From Ulva prolifera (Eukaryota > Chlorophyta > Ulvophyceae > Ulvales > Ulvaceae), in the NCBI GenBank assembly GCA_023078555.1, contig CM041201.1, positions 8,191,172-8,255,171 of the forward strand: a DNA stretch of 64,000 nucleotides. The letters run 5' to 3'. The first letter of the stretch is position 1. Every line of letters starts with the position of its first letter. Below, one piece after another: positions 22,870 through 34,841 of the stretch. The notes under the pieces are model-generated. The model had not been told where the DNA came from. It saw only the letters and a list, made by a program, of their open reading frames with translations, and made no database searches. A program made the position numbers and the translations under genes.

Positions 22870-25800
22870 TTAAGGGCCATAGGAGAAGGTGAGGACGTAG
22901 CGCAGCCGCTGCTGCGCCTCGTTGTACACGAGGTACTCGCTCTGGTCAAAGTGGCTGGAGGCGGCGCCGGACTGCGGCACCGGCTTGCCCTGCGGCACCG
23001 CCACCTTCGCGCCGTCGATGATGATGTGCTTGTCTTTCTTCGGGTCTGGCTCTTTCTGCCCCTTGGCCAACACCGAGTGGTACCCTGCGCCCGCCTCCGC
23101 GTCATGGCGTATCTCACAATCAGAACAACCAGTCAGAACCAACGGCATGCCCCCATGGCTCTTTGTAACGTTGTTGCTGTCAAAGCACACGGTCGGCAGC
23201 GTGCAGCCGCCTCCTGATCACAGCCAGCTCGCGCAGCAGCACACAGCACACAGCACACAGCACGCGGTGCTGCGATTGCCGGCGCCCGGGCGGACGGAGA
23301 TCAGGGCCTCAGCGACAGATTACCAACAGGGCATGTGAGCACGCGCGCGCGGCAGTGTATGCGCGCAGCTGCCATCGTATCAGACCACCAAGCTGCTCCA
23401 CAGAGCATCGGCTGCAGAGACGGGGAGTGTCTGGTGCAGAGACGGGGAGTGTCTGGTGCAGAGACGGGGAGTGTCTGGTGCAGGCGGGAGCGGGGGCACA
23501 CCTTTGGGGGCGGCCTTGAAGCCACACTCGTTCTTGTGGGTCACGTACGGCTTCCCGAGGGCGGCTTGCACGAGGAACATGACGCCGACGCGGCCGTCGC
23601 GGCCATTCACGCGGCCCGGGCGCACGTACCCGGCGGATTTGCAGCGCTCGCTGGCGAGGTAGATGCCCGCGCCGACGCGGCCGCCTGCACGCCACACAGC
23701 ACCGTAAGCTGTAGTCGGCCTGCGGCGGAGGATGCATGCACGTGTGCCTGCTGCGCCGCGGCGATAGCCTCTTGGCCCGGTTCCGCATTGCGGTGCTCAG
23801 ACCCCTGCCGGAGTCATACATGGGGAATTCTTCTGCGAGTCACAGCACTGCCCACCGTACCATTCTTTTATGCGCCGTTATACTAGACGAGCCGTTCGTG
23901 CGCAGGGTTCATGCGCAGGGTTCGTGCGCAGGGGTGGCAGTGCATCCACCCAGGGTGCGCGTGCTGGGTGAAGGCACGCGCCTCCTCCGCACGCCATCCT
24001 GTCCAAACCCAACACAGACATCCACACATGCAGGACAACCCGGTACCGCTTGCAGCACGCACCACTGTGAGGCATGATGCGCAGGCCGCCGTTGAGGATC
24101 GCGGCCACGACCGCGACGTTGGTGCCATGCCAGAGGAGCTTGTGGTTCGACAGCCCCGCGGCGTGCTGCGCAAACGCGGCGCCGTCCTTCTCGCCCTCCA
24201 CCTCCCACACGTGCTGCAGCTTCATGCCGCCGTGGTAGCCGGCCGTGTTGGCGCAGTACGTCTGCAGCAGCTTGAACTGCGGGTCGGTCTCGGGCATGAG
24301 CCGCAGTGCGGCGTGTAGGGACGCGTACTTCTCGTCGAGGGGGTGGACGGAGGGGGCCTCGGCTTCGTCCGTCTCCTTCAGCATCCCCTGCACATCACGC
24401 TGGCTGAGCTGAAGCTCACGCCGTGAATAAGCAGGAACGAACACACTGTCTTCTCATGTATCATGATTCAAAGCATGGCTCGCGGGGGAGCACGGAGTGT
24501 TTGATTCCGAGGGGGTTGTTTGGAGGGGCAGTGCAGGAATCTGGCAGCGTATGCACTGATACGTCAAACGGGAGACACGGGAACGGGCTCAAGATTCCTA
24601 TAGGCGATCCTGTAGGATCGTGTCACGTGAGCAGGCTTCAGGGCGGCGGCACAGCGCTGGCACGCAGTCCGATTCATCCTGTCTGTCGCGCTCACACAGA
24701 GACGTTGACCGGCCAATCTCAGGTGCGTGTACGCATTTGCGGCCACCACTGGACACCAGCTGTGCCGGGAGAGCACCTGTGCAGTCTCGATGTCCGAGAG
24801 TACGTTGCACATCTCAAACTTGGCCTTCACCTGGTCCTCGGTCTGGATGAGCGGCGGCCGCTGCCGGCCGAAGCTGTGCGGGATGACGGTGTAGAAGCGC
24901 CCCGTCAGCCGCTCGATCTCGGTGCGCGTGCCCGCCTTCACCGCCTCCCTGCACACACACGCAAAGGCTGTCAGCATGCGGGGTGTCGCCGCGTGCCGGG
25001 CAGCGCGGGGGGTGTGAGGGTTCCCCCACTGCCGTGCTGCTCGGCTCGGTGTGGTGTGTGTGCTACGTGCGGCATGGTGGCCACACATATATAGCGCTGC
25101 AAGCTACAACGTACACATTCGGTCATTGTGGCAGGGGATCGTGGGATGTGTTAACAAATTCGATTTCAGATCGACAGATTATCGGAGTACGAGAAGACGT
25201 TCGGGGCACTGGGAACGGGAGGGGGGGGCCGGGGCGCACTCGAGCTCGGCGAGCACCGCGTAGCCCTTCTGCACCTGCGCCTGGCTCAGCGCGCCCAGCG
25301 GCATCTTCTTCACGTCGAGCTCCATGTCCGCCATCGCCGACTTGAACATGTCCTCGCTGAAGATGAGCTCCACGAGCTCCTGCGTCTCCGCGTCGAGCGC
25401 GCTCGCCGGCGCCGCGCCGCCGGCCCCCGCCTTGGCCTTCTTCGCCGGTGAGGGCGCCGCCACCCCTGGCTTCTCGTCTTCCTGCAGCACAGCACGCGTG
25501 ATCATGTCAGCATGCATTGAAGTGCTGTCCGCGCGCGCAAACATACAACCCTCGGACAGATCGAACACGGTGTGTCACGCATGTGTGCCGCGCACCTCTT
25601 CCACTTCAACGAGGTCGTACTTGCCGCCGTGCGGCGTGAAGTCGGCGCGGTCGTCCCAATCGTTGGCGGTCTTTGCGCGGAATTTCGCGTGGAAGGCCTT
25701 GATCGCCGCGGCCTCCTGCATGGGCCCGGCCAGCGCGTACTGGCCGAGCTCGCCGACGCGGCCCCAGCGCGTCCACACGTAGAACTTCCCCTTCACTGCA

Positions 25801-28800
25801 TGCAGCACAGCACAGCGTCAGCCGCTTCACGCTGCGCATATGCACTGAGAAGCGACGGGGTGGCCCCGGCCGTGGCTCGAGCCGGCGCACACGCATGCGC
25901 GCCCAGGCAAACCAGTACAGCATCAACTGTGGAGCCTAGCAAGGGGTTGATACACGGCGGATGTAGCGCAGCACCTGTGAGCAGCTGCAGGCGGTAGAAC
26001 TTGTTGTTGTTGGCGCCGACGTTGGTCTGATTCAGCATTGCCGAGAAGTCATCATGCACGGCCAGTCCGGCAACGCCACCGCCGGCGCCGCACACAGGGT
26101 CCATCGCGGGGGACGCCTTGGCCGCTGCGGCTGCGGGGGCCGGGGCGGGAGGGGGGGTGACCGGGGTTGCGGGCGCGGCGCGCTTGCGCTTCTGTGGGCT
26201 TGGTGTCTTGGGGGCAACCACTACACACGAACTGGATGCGTCGGGTGAGAAGTATCGGACCTGTGAGGGGGCGAAAGCAGCCGCGCAGAATGCACATACT
26301 GCGCGTGAATATCACCAATACGTAGGTGACAAAACGTCGTTGGCTACACCATTGCGCATGCGGCAGCTTCCGCTCAAGAGAGCAGCGCCGAGCACACGGA
26401 GAGAGGTGCCCAGCGTGCACAGCACAGCGCACAGCACGCACCAGGCTTCTTGTCCTCCTCTTCCTCCTCCTCCTTCGCGGCCTCTCCGGGCGGGGTCTGG
26501 TCGGCGCCGAGCTGCGGCGTCCAGCGGCGGATGTGGCGCATCTTGTGCGCGGCGTGAATGGCGTTCGTCTGCGTCATCGCCGCCAAGTTGACGTGGTACT
26601 CCCACGCCCCCGAAGCCACCACGCGCTCGTGCAGGCCGGCGTCGGCGCTCCAGTCGTGGTACAGCTGCTCCACGACCTCCGAGCCCTCCGGATCATAATC
26701 ATACCACCCTGTATGCATGGCACACATGCATGGAGGCTTCGGCACAACACAACGGGGGGGGTGGTACAAGCCTGCCGTGCTTGCAACCACACAGCAGGCC
26801 TCCGCTGGCGATGTGCGGCCGTTCCAACGACGTCCGTCGTTGTGTGCGTGTGTGCTTCTGCGCATGCATGGCATGTACCCCTGATGCGAGGCCGCAAACG
26901 GCCATGTCAGAACCAGCACCGGGCGCCTTCGATGCCCTGCTGTCGCCACACAATTCTGCGACGCGGGATGCGCCTGACGTGATTCAGCTGGGCGAAGCAA
27001 TCGCTGCAAAAACAAGCCTGGGTGTCTGGGTCAGAGTGCCGCATGCATGACGGCACGTGCGCGCATGCATGCGTGAGGCGTGAGGCGTACCGTCAGCCTT
27101 GCCGTCGACCCCGTCATCCACCCAGTACTGCCACGTCGCGTCCTCCGCCCACAGCGCCTGGTCCTTCACGTGGTCCTTCTGTACCCACAGGTACTTCCCG
27201 GCCCTGCACACGCGCCCTGCCGTTTCCGCCATGCGGAACTGCTCATGCGTGTGTGCTGTGTGGTTCTGGCGCTAGCGCTTCGGCAGCTGGGGTGCGGGGA
27301 GCGCCCCTTTCTGCGTCGCCGCGCGCGTGTGGTGGGCAGCTGCCTCGGCCGGAGCTGTGTAGCTATTCGGGTCGTGCATGCATGCTACGCCGGACAGGCA
27401 GGCGGGGTCGGCAACGCAACGATGGTGTCGAGGAGCTGGGGACGCACAGCGAGACGTAGTCTTGTCGTGCCGCCCAGTCAGTGCCCGTCTTCTGCTCAAA
27501 CCTGCACCGGCGCGGCGCTCATCACCACACAACAACGACAGAAGCGGCGACAACGCGGTGGTAGATGTCGGCTGTTGCACGGACAGGCACGCCGGCGCCC
27601 GGCACGTGCCGAAGCACATGTACACACGCCAGCTCACGTTACCCTGCTGACCCCGGCGCAAGCGGCCAGAGCCACGACCACCGCTCTGGCGGACTGCAGA
27701 CTGCGTGCCTAGCTGCTGTTTAGACTACAGCACTATTCACATTGCCAGTATGGCATTAATGCTGCGTGGCCATGTCAGGGGATGCTGCACATCATCCATG
27801 CGGAGATACGACATAGCACCGGACAATTGACAAGAAGAGGAAGGTCGGTCCGTACAGCACCACTGGCGCAATTCAGCCCCGATGCCTAGGCTGATCACCG
27901 ATGCGTTGAGTCGCCCCGCAGCGTTGCCATCCAGATCTAATGGTTCGCCGTTGTTTGATCGGATCGGGCCCGGCGACCCAACACTGCTGACCACGAAAGG
28001 GCGCCCCGGCAATGCCTGGCCTCACCGAAACCAGCGCCCCAGACGGTGCATAAGCGTAAGCGTACGTATACTTGTACAAGGCAGTCCTGGCGTATCAGCA
28101 TGCCGGGGCGGAGGCGGGGCGCACTTGGTTGCAAACTCGGACAGCGCCTCGTTCCGGTCGGAGAACGACTGCGTCTTGCAGGCGCCCGCCGTGCCGGTAC
28201 GGCCCCAGCGTGTGAACACCGAATACTTGCAGAGCTTCGCGCCCGTCTCCACCAGCTGCACAGCGCCGGCCCGCCGGTCAGAACACGCGCCTATTTCTCG
28301 CGCGGGCGCAGCTGCGGGTGTTGGTCGCCGGGCACGCTCGTGCGCATGCGCTACCAGGTTGACGACGAGGAGGCAGGTGGCACCACATGGTGGCATATGT
28401 GGTCCCGTTAACTCCGAGTTGTCAATGTCCAGTAGGGTACGGCTCAGTAAGTTTAGATTTACTTTGCTTTGCTTTACCACAGCATCAGAGTGCAGGCGGG
28501 CACATGCTCTACAACAGAATTGTCTTCAAGGACACGTCTATGTTAAGGTAGATACACTGTTCTTCACTTGACAGCAACAGCGAGGATCCTGCTGCCGCCG
28601 CAGCCGTTGGATCCGAGCCCATAGTCTCCAGGTACAGCCATATATACCCCTGCCACAGCTGAATATTTTGCAATCATGGAGGTGCTGCCGGTACACAGCT
28701 CTAGAGCTCGAAGGAGCTAGCTCCTTCTCGAAGCTTCTCTGAGGGCTGTACCCGGGCAGGTGGAGAGGCAGAGGGGGCCACCGGCACAGCAGGTTCATAC

Positions 28801-30233
28801 CAAGTTGATGCGAATTCACTGCAGATATTTCACACGCATCAGCCACATGCGTCTGCGCACCTGCAGCAGGAAGTACTTGTCGTGGTTCTTCGAGACGTCG
28901 ACGAGGTTGAGCATCACGTCGTACACCTCGCCGTCGTCGTCGGTGTGGATGCGGCCCTTCAGCCCCGACGCCGGGTCGATGCGGCCCAAGGCGTGGTTGG
29001 AGTTGGGGGCCGCGTGCCCGGACAGCCCGCGCCGCCCGCTGGCTTTGGCTTTGCCTGCCTGCATACATACGCATGCGTGCACACGCATCACAGCTCAAAG
29101 CTGCATTGAGTCGAGTACTTAAGTATTAGTTACATTGTAGTGGGTGGTGGAACTGCATGGCCGCTGGCGCTGCCTGGTGGTGGGCGGTGGATGGTTTCGG
29201 TGCACCATCGAGAGCAGTGTTGGGTCATCGGGCCCGATCACATAGAACAATTCCAAATATCCAGGTCTATTTTTTGGGTGGCAGCCATGAAAATGCTGTA
29301 CAGCGACCCAACACTGATGGAGAGTAAATCTGGGGGAGCGCGGGCACCGGAGGCGTAAAGTAAAGTAAATCTAAATTTAAATTACGAAGCCGTATCCTAT
29401 TGGACATTGACAACTCCGCGTTGTAGGTTGTAGCAAGAAAGCTGTGAAGGGAGCACATGAGGCGTTGGACAGGCAGGTAGAGGCAGGGAGGACGTCAGCA
29501 GGTTGTCCATGCATCACCATGTCGTTGGGTTTCGCGGGCATGGTGGTCGGAAAGGGCACGGGGAGAGGTTGTGCACATGGGGTGGGGTCGCAGCACGTGT
29601 GCGAAGCATGCGCAGCACGGCGTGGCAGCACTGCCTAGGTGTGCTGCGTGGGTTCAGCCAGCGAGGATCTGGGCCGGCAGACAGGCTAGATGGGGTGAAG
29701 AGATCGGCATGCGTCCGGTTTGTTTGTCAGCTCGGTGTGCATGCAGACAGCTTGGGTCCCGCACGGGGGCCTGATGAGCGTATTCTTTGCCGGGCCCAAT
29801 CGGGTGCACGTGCGATGTTCGCGGCCACTGGCACCATTCGAAGCATGAGACGGCATCATGCTACACAATCATTTGAGCGGCATCTTTCACGTCGTATTGG
29901 CTGCGTGGCGATGTCTGTGCGCAACCTGGATCTAGCAAGTGCAACGAGACGCAGTGCTGATGTGTCATCAGCTCGGCCTGGGCACTGACTACGTTCGCAG
30001 TGCTGCAGGATTCCACACCCATCAGTATAACGAGCATATTGAGGCTAAGCTGGATGGCTGGGAGATGGCGGAAGAGCTGCGCGCTGGAGGGGATGCGACA
30101 CCTTGGCCTTTGCTGTTTTCGCCACTCCTCCTTTCGCAGGCTTGGGCGCAGCCCGAGTCTCCGCCTTCGCAGCTGCTGCTGTAGGAGCATAATCGACGGC
30201 CTTCTTGTTCCGGGTGGATCGCCTCAGCGCCAT
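22870..30233 (-). CDS. Poly(ADP-ribose) polymerase with WGR-WWE-WGR-regulatory-catalytic layout
   Basis: Exons: 30102-30233 (ATG), 28861-29058, 28135-28255, 27448-27501, 27091-27203, 26442-26708, 25975-26220, 25596-25795, 25240-25481, 24777-24948, 24063-24387, 23502-23694, 22870-23084 (TAA). They sum to 2,478 nt, 825 residues, with every phase consistent. It would transfer ADP-ribose from NAD+ to proteins in DNA-damage signalling. Residues 1-44 are basic (RRSTRNKK) and nuclear-like. WGR domain 1 (about 65-185) has SVFTRWGRTGTAG and KFEQKTGTDW. A WWE domain (about 190-290) has WQYWVDD, WYDYDPEGSEVVEQLY and AAMTQTNAIHAAHKMRHIRR. WGR domain 2 (about 345-440) has YVWTRWGRVGELG and FRAKTANDWDDR. 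The helical regulatory domain lies at about 455-580. The catalytic triad is present: His about 668 (LLWHGTN), Tyr in GAGIYLASE, Glu804 (QSEYLVYN). There are no zinc fingers. Introns carry MITE and SINE pieces. Confidence 0.93.
23410..23477. repeat. 22-bp tandem repeat, three copies
   Basis: Three head-to-tail copies of GCAGAGACGGGGAGTGTCTG followed by GT. The array lies in the last PARP intron (23085-23501), close to the donor. Confidence 0.9.
27857..27986. mobile_element. Degenerate MITE relative (M6), one end clear
   Basis: The right end, GGGCCCGGCGACCCAACACTG-like, at 27965-27986 matches the terminal region of the hAT-like MITE family in the inverted orientation. The left end is not clearly preserved, so the start is approximate. 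It lies in the PARP intron between 27501 and 28135. Confidence 0.45.
28392..28477 (+). repeat. SINE 3' fragment, copy 2
   Basis: Only the 3' part is present: GGCATATGTGGTCCCGTTAA, the GTTGTCAATGTCCAGTAGGG segment, then a tail ending TTTGCTTTGCTTTAC. It lies in the PARP intron between 28255 and 28861. A 5'-truncated copy is usual for target-primed insertion. Confidence 0.8.
29215..29316. mobile_element. hAT-like MITE, copy M2
   Basis: 102 bp, with CAGTGTTGGGTC at the left and GACCCAACACTG at the right. Flanking 8-bp direct repeats are ATCGAGAG (29207-29214) and ATGGAGAG (29317-29324), one mismatch. It lies in the first PARP intron. Confidence 0.88.
29355..29424 (-). repeat. SINE 3' fragment, copy 3
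   Basis: Read on the minus strand it has the GTTGTCAATGTCCAATAGG segment, then ATACGG, an A/T-rich stretch and a TTTACTTTACTTTAC tail. It lies 38 bp from MITE M2 in the same PARP intron. Confidence 0.75.
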
Positions 30234-30641
30234 GGCGACGCCGGTATCAAGCAGAGGACGAGAGAGCTTGTTCGTGCGCTGCCAAGCTAAATCCGTTCTC
30301 AAAGCGCAACCGCAGCCTCAAACCACATCAGAAGGCACACTAGAACCACACTATCTTGCCGAGATCCATAAGCGGTGGACTGCATGCTAGGCGAGTGCCC
30401 GCATGCCGGTGCCGTGCATTCAACTAAGTTGCATCGCGTTGCGCGTGGAGAGCCTCGATACTTCGGGGATGCGCCTGTCGTTCACAGCTCACACCTGCCT
30501 CCTGAGCTGACTCAGTCACAGGCGGCACTTACTGACCCGACCGGGTATGAATCTGAGACCCCCACCTGCACCCCACAACCGACGCTTTGTTGTCGTCACC
30601 AGGATATGACAGCCCTGAGCAAGGGGATTGTCGGTGGATGC

Positions 30642-30736
30642 CAGTGTGGGTCCCCTAGCACCAGTTTCAGGGCTGCCATCCTGAAACTAGAGATTGATAT
30701 GCAGAATTGTTCCATGTGCCCGACGGCCCGGCACTG
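30642..30736. mobile_element. hAT-like MITE, copy M5
   Basis: 95-bp diverged member with ends CAGTGTGGGTC and CGGCACTG, and the interior GCAGAATTGTTCCATGTG shared with M4. It is flanked by a perfect 8-bp direct repeat, GTGGATGC, at 30634-30641 and 30737-30744. It lies about 400 bp upstream of the PARP start codon. Confidence 0.82.
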
Positions 30737-31787
30737 GTGGATGCAACAGATGATCTGCTTACAATTATTAGGTCAGACAATTCGGCACACACCGGCAGCG
30801 CCGACATGAACGAGAGCCATGCGCCGCAGAACACTGATACTCCACAGGCCGCCAGCCTCCGCGCGCGCCGCGCCTCGGCTCCCATCTGCAGCTACCTTGG
30901 CATCCACTGAAAGGCGACACATCACTGCGCTATGCACCATGAGCCTGCAAAACAACACACATACGAATACAGAATTCCTCCAACCACCTACGCGCAGCCA
31001 CCCGGACACACAGCCGCAGCACGCCCACCCCTGGAGCCCCTGCATCAGCCCCGGCCATCATCAGCAACCACCCCGTCTCTCACGTCCTGCCCCGACAGAG
31101 ATGCATCCATGCATGACCGAGCCCCCCGGATCAGAGTCCACCCGGGCAGCCAGTGCCGGGTTTCCGGGCGTGAGTCGGACACGATGGCCCCTACCACCGG
31201 CCGATCCGTCCCCCTTTGTGACGGCTCGTTTAGACGACTGCCGCCCTCATGCGCGCACGGTGCCCACGCGCTCGGTACTTTCGCTACGGACTCTGTTCTC
31301 TGTGGTACCTGCACCCCCCGGACACGCGGATGGAGAGCCCACCGCGGCCACTACACCCCCGCCAGCGTGAATGCGCAGAGCGCACGCGCCCCTCAGCCCT
31401 GGGTTCTTGCATGCACCCTGGTGCGGCGCCTGCGATCACGGCCACCAGGCATCCATATCAAAACAACAGAAAGACAAGAAAATCAAATCCAGCCATTATT
31501 CTCCAGCCGTCATCTCCCCGGCGGGCTAGGAGGGGCGGCCCCAACGCCACTGTGGCTGATGCCACTGAGCGGCACCTGGCCCCCTCCCGCCCTCCCCCAT
31601 CCATGGAACTGCAAAAACGCTCCAGCTGCATCACCATGAGTAAACGCAGGGAGGCCGGACCTACGCTCCGCACCCTACTGCATAGAGCTGCCGTGGCGGC
31701 CCCTGCCGCCGTGGCGTCCCTCGCACAAGCCAAAGAAATGCAAGAATACCTACTACTACTGCCACCGCCGAACTCCCAGCGGCCGCG

Positions 31788-34579
31788 TCACCGCCAGACC
31801 ACCGACACCCGCGCTGGCACGCTGCGCGGGCCGCTGTGCTTGCCACGACCCGCGCCGCGGTTGCCGTTGCCGTGGGAGTACGGCCCCGTCCGCCGCACCG
31901 GCGGCCCCCCCCCGCCGCCACCGCCGACCTTCGGACTGCACGAACGCCGCGCGCCTTGGCGCCGGTTCGCCAGCAGGCCGAGCGTGGAAGCGCCGCCGCC
32001 GAGCCGCGACAGGCTGCCGGACGGCCCTGCGAGCGACGGCGACCTGCTGCCCTTCGTCTCCGCGTCTGCTGCGCGCTGCGCTGCGCGCTGCGCAGTCGCA
32101 GACGGCGACGGCTGCGGCGACGGGCTCGTTGGCGCGCTCCCCGGCATCGCCCCGGCCGCACCGGCACGCAGAGGCGCGGACTGCGACGGCGGGTCTGCCG
32201 CCGCGGCGTGCTGCGCGCGCTCCGCCCGCGGCCGCGGGTCGCGGCCGATCCGGCGCGAGGCCGTGTTGCCGCTGCGGATGTCCCGGGAGTCCAGCGGCCG
32301 CCGGGTCTGCGGCAGCACGTCGCTGTGCGCGGTCGCGATCTCCGCAGTGTCCGCGTCGGTGGCTGCTGCGCCTGCTGCGTGCTCGTCTGGCAGGGGGCCG
32401 CGGAGCCCGGCGCGGATCGCAGCGAGCCGCCGCGCGTGCAGCCGTGCTGAGTTGGTTGAGGGTTGCGGGCTACCTACACATGAGCAGCCCTCACTGGCAA
32501 TCCAGCACAGCACGATGCATGACCGGACCTGCAGCAGGACAAGCACGGCATGCATGAATACGCCCCGCTAGTGTGCAATACGCATGCGCTGGGGAGGGGG
32601 GGAGAATGGCGGACCTTGGGGCGGGGCCTTCTCCTGCGGCGCCGGCAGCGGCACCGACGGCGAGAATGGCGTTGTCTTGGGGTCGATCGCCTTTGCCGAG
32701 CCGGACCGTGATCGCGCCTTGCGCATCGCCGGCCGCCGGAACGCCGGTGCCGCCGGCGGCGTGCCGCAGCGGCGCGCTGGCGCTGCGACTGGCAGGTGCG
32801 GTGGCCGTGGCACCCCGCCCGCGCTCAGGCTGTGCGATCGCGCGGGCCGCCCGACCTTCGACGCGGCGCTGCCGTACATCTGCGCGCGGTGCTCAGACAG
32901 CAGGGACCGCCGCGACGCCGGCGATGCGGAGCCGTGCGGGCTCGTGCGGCTGTTGACGAGCGACTGCTTGATCGTCTGCCACTCGGTCGCGAGATGATTA
33001 AGAGTCGCGAGGGTCTGGCCGTGCCAGACGCCGGACGCATGCACCCGCGTCCACGTGTCCTGTGACAGAGCGCGCCGCGGCTGCCGCAGCTCCTCGGACG
33101 ACGACACGCTCAGGCGCGCTTGCGCGGGGGACAGCGGCGCCGAGGGGCCGCGGGCGAGGCGCGGGCTCTGAAAGTCGTCCGGGAGGCGCGCGCGCTGCAG
33201 CGCGGCCGGGGACGGCCGCCGCGCCAACGAGAACTTGCGCCCCCGCCCGGGGGACCCCTCCCGCGGCGGCGAGTCCGCCCCGGACATCTGCGCGGCCACA
33301 GGCGCGCTCCCGCCGACCCGCCGCCCGCTGACCCCCCCCAGCAGCTCCCCCGACGTTTCGGAGCCGTACAGGTGCAGCGCCGATGTCGGCCCGAGGTCGA
33401 TCGAGTCCGTCGGCCCGAGGTCCCCGCAGATGCTGTCCGGGTGCGGCAGGACGGCGGTGCCGTCGCCCGGCGCTGCCGCCGCGGCGCCACTGTCGCAGCG
33501 ACCAGACGGCACCTCGGTCGCCGTCGAATGCGGCGGCCCAGACGCGACCTGCAGCAGCTGGCAGCCGCGGGACTGGCTGCCGTAGCTGTCGAACGCCGAC
33601 GAGCCGCGCGCGTGCGCCGGGATCGGGACGTCGGGTGGCGGCGGGAGGAGGCCGTGCTCCGGTGACGCCGCGGCCGGCGGGTCCGGGGCCTCCGGAGCTG
33701 CGAGTTCTGGTTCCCGCTCGGGTGATGGCGACGGCGGCGCGCGGGGCGACACCGCGACGAGCTGCGCAGAGTTGCTGTCCACGCTGTCCCGTGTGAGTGC
33801 GTGCTTTGAGCTGTCATGGAGCGGCGACGCGAGGGTGAGCTCTCGCGTTCGAGCGAGCAGGTCTCGGCCAGAGGGGTGGCCGGGGGAGGGGGTGTTGAGG
33901 AAGGAGCGCGAGGCGCCGTGCGCGAATGACGACATGTCGTCCATGCACATGCTGGACGGGGAGGCGATCGCCCCCATGGAGGAGGAGCGGACCGGTTCGT
34001 CGATGCCGCCGTGGCCTCGCCAGGTGTGGCACTGGCGCCAGAGGCGCTTCCGCGGGCGCCGCCGGGGGACGACGGGGATCGGGATGACTGGTTTTTTGTA
34101 GCTGTTGGTGCTGCAGTTGAAGCAGGTGGCATGCACGGCGTCTTCGAAGCTCAATGTGGTGCTGGGCTGCGGTGGATTGCGGGTGGAGCGGCGGAGGGAG
34201 TTGGCCGTGCCGACCGCGAGGGCTTGGATGCTCTGCCGGATCGAGAGCCGCTGCCTCGGTGGCGGCTCGACGGGTCCGCTGGACTGTGTGAGCAGTGGGC
34301 TTGAGTCGAAGGCAGAGTGGGACCTGAGTCGGGGTATTGTGGCCAAGTCAGCATGTTGACTTGACCTGCGTCTACGCACGATGGGAGGTGTGCTGTGCAT
34401 GGGATAGCCTGATGCCAGGTCCGTCGCGCCTGCTGGAGAGCCAGCTCTATCGTGGGGAAGTCGTGGGATGGTGTCTGGGCTTGCATCATTGGAGGAGTCT
34501 TCTGCTAGGGCTGGCCCTGGCTGGGCCGGTGGCAGTTGTGGGCTGCCACCATCCTTGACGGCACGGCCTCCCTTGACAG
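31788..34579 (-). CDS. Long Ser/Pro/Ala-rich, probably disordered protein
   Basis: Two exons join in phase: 32582-34579, open throughout, and 31788-32473, with donor GTATTG and acceptor TGTGTAG. The main exon begins at a clear acceptor (TTCTGCAG) at 34579, so an upstream first exon is likely; otherwise ATG 34400 could start it. The product is over 800 residues, rich in Ser, Pro, Ala and Arg, with many SP/TP dipeptides and short runs such as RRRRSS. That composition fits a phosphorylated, disordered scaffold or regulator. A small Cys/His-containing patch, HATCFNCS ... RQCHTWRGHGG, and a helix-like stretch, TLNHLATEWQTIKQSLVNS, stand out. The C-terminal end may continue in another exon. Function is unknown. 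Confidence 0.6.
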
Positions 34580-34841
34580 CGTTCACCTGCAGAATATTCC
34601 TGCTGAATTCCACTGGTGTGACCGTGCTGTTGATTGACAGTGCGAAAATATGGACTTATATGCACAACTGTTGTACCGACTGTGCACGCTGCACATCTAC
34701 GCGGGATCCGACCAATGCGAGATTGTTGATGACTCTACCTTGGTGGAAAGGGACACCAATGGTGTCGTTCCCTTCGCGTCCCAACGCGATGCACGGAGGC
34801 ATGCAACAGCTTCGCTGCGGGTGTGCGGACCCGCCCACACG

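Noticed and set aside
23410-23477. CRISPR-like array
   Set aside because: Copies are head-to-tail with no spacers, inside an intron of a eukaryotic gene.
31249-32571. A 440-codon plus-strand open frame
   Set aside because: It is antisense to the Ser/Pro-rich gene, has shadow-type composition (long Pro and Arg runs) and no splice or family support; GC-rich DNA commonly opens such frames.
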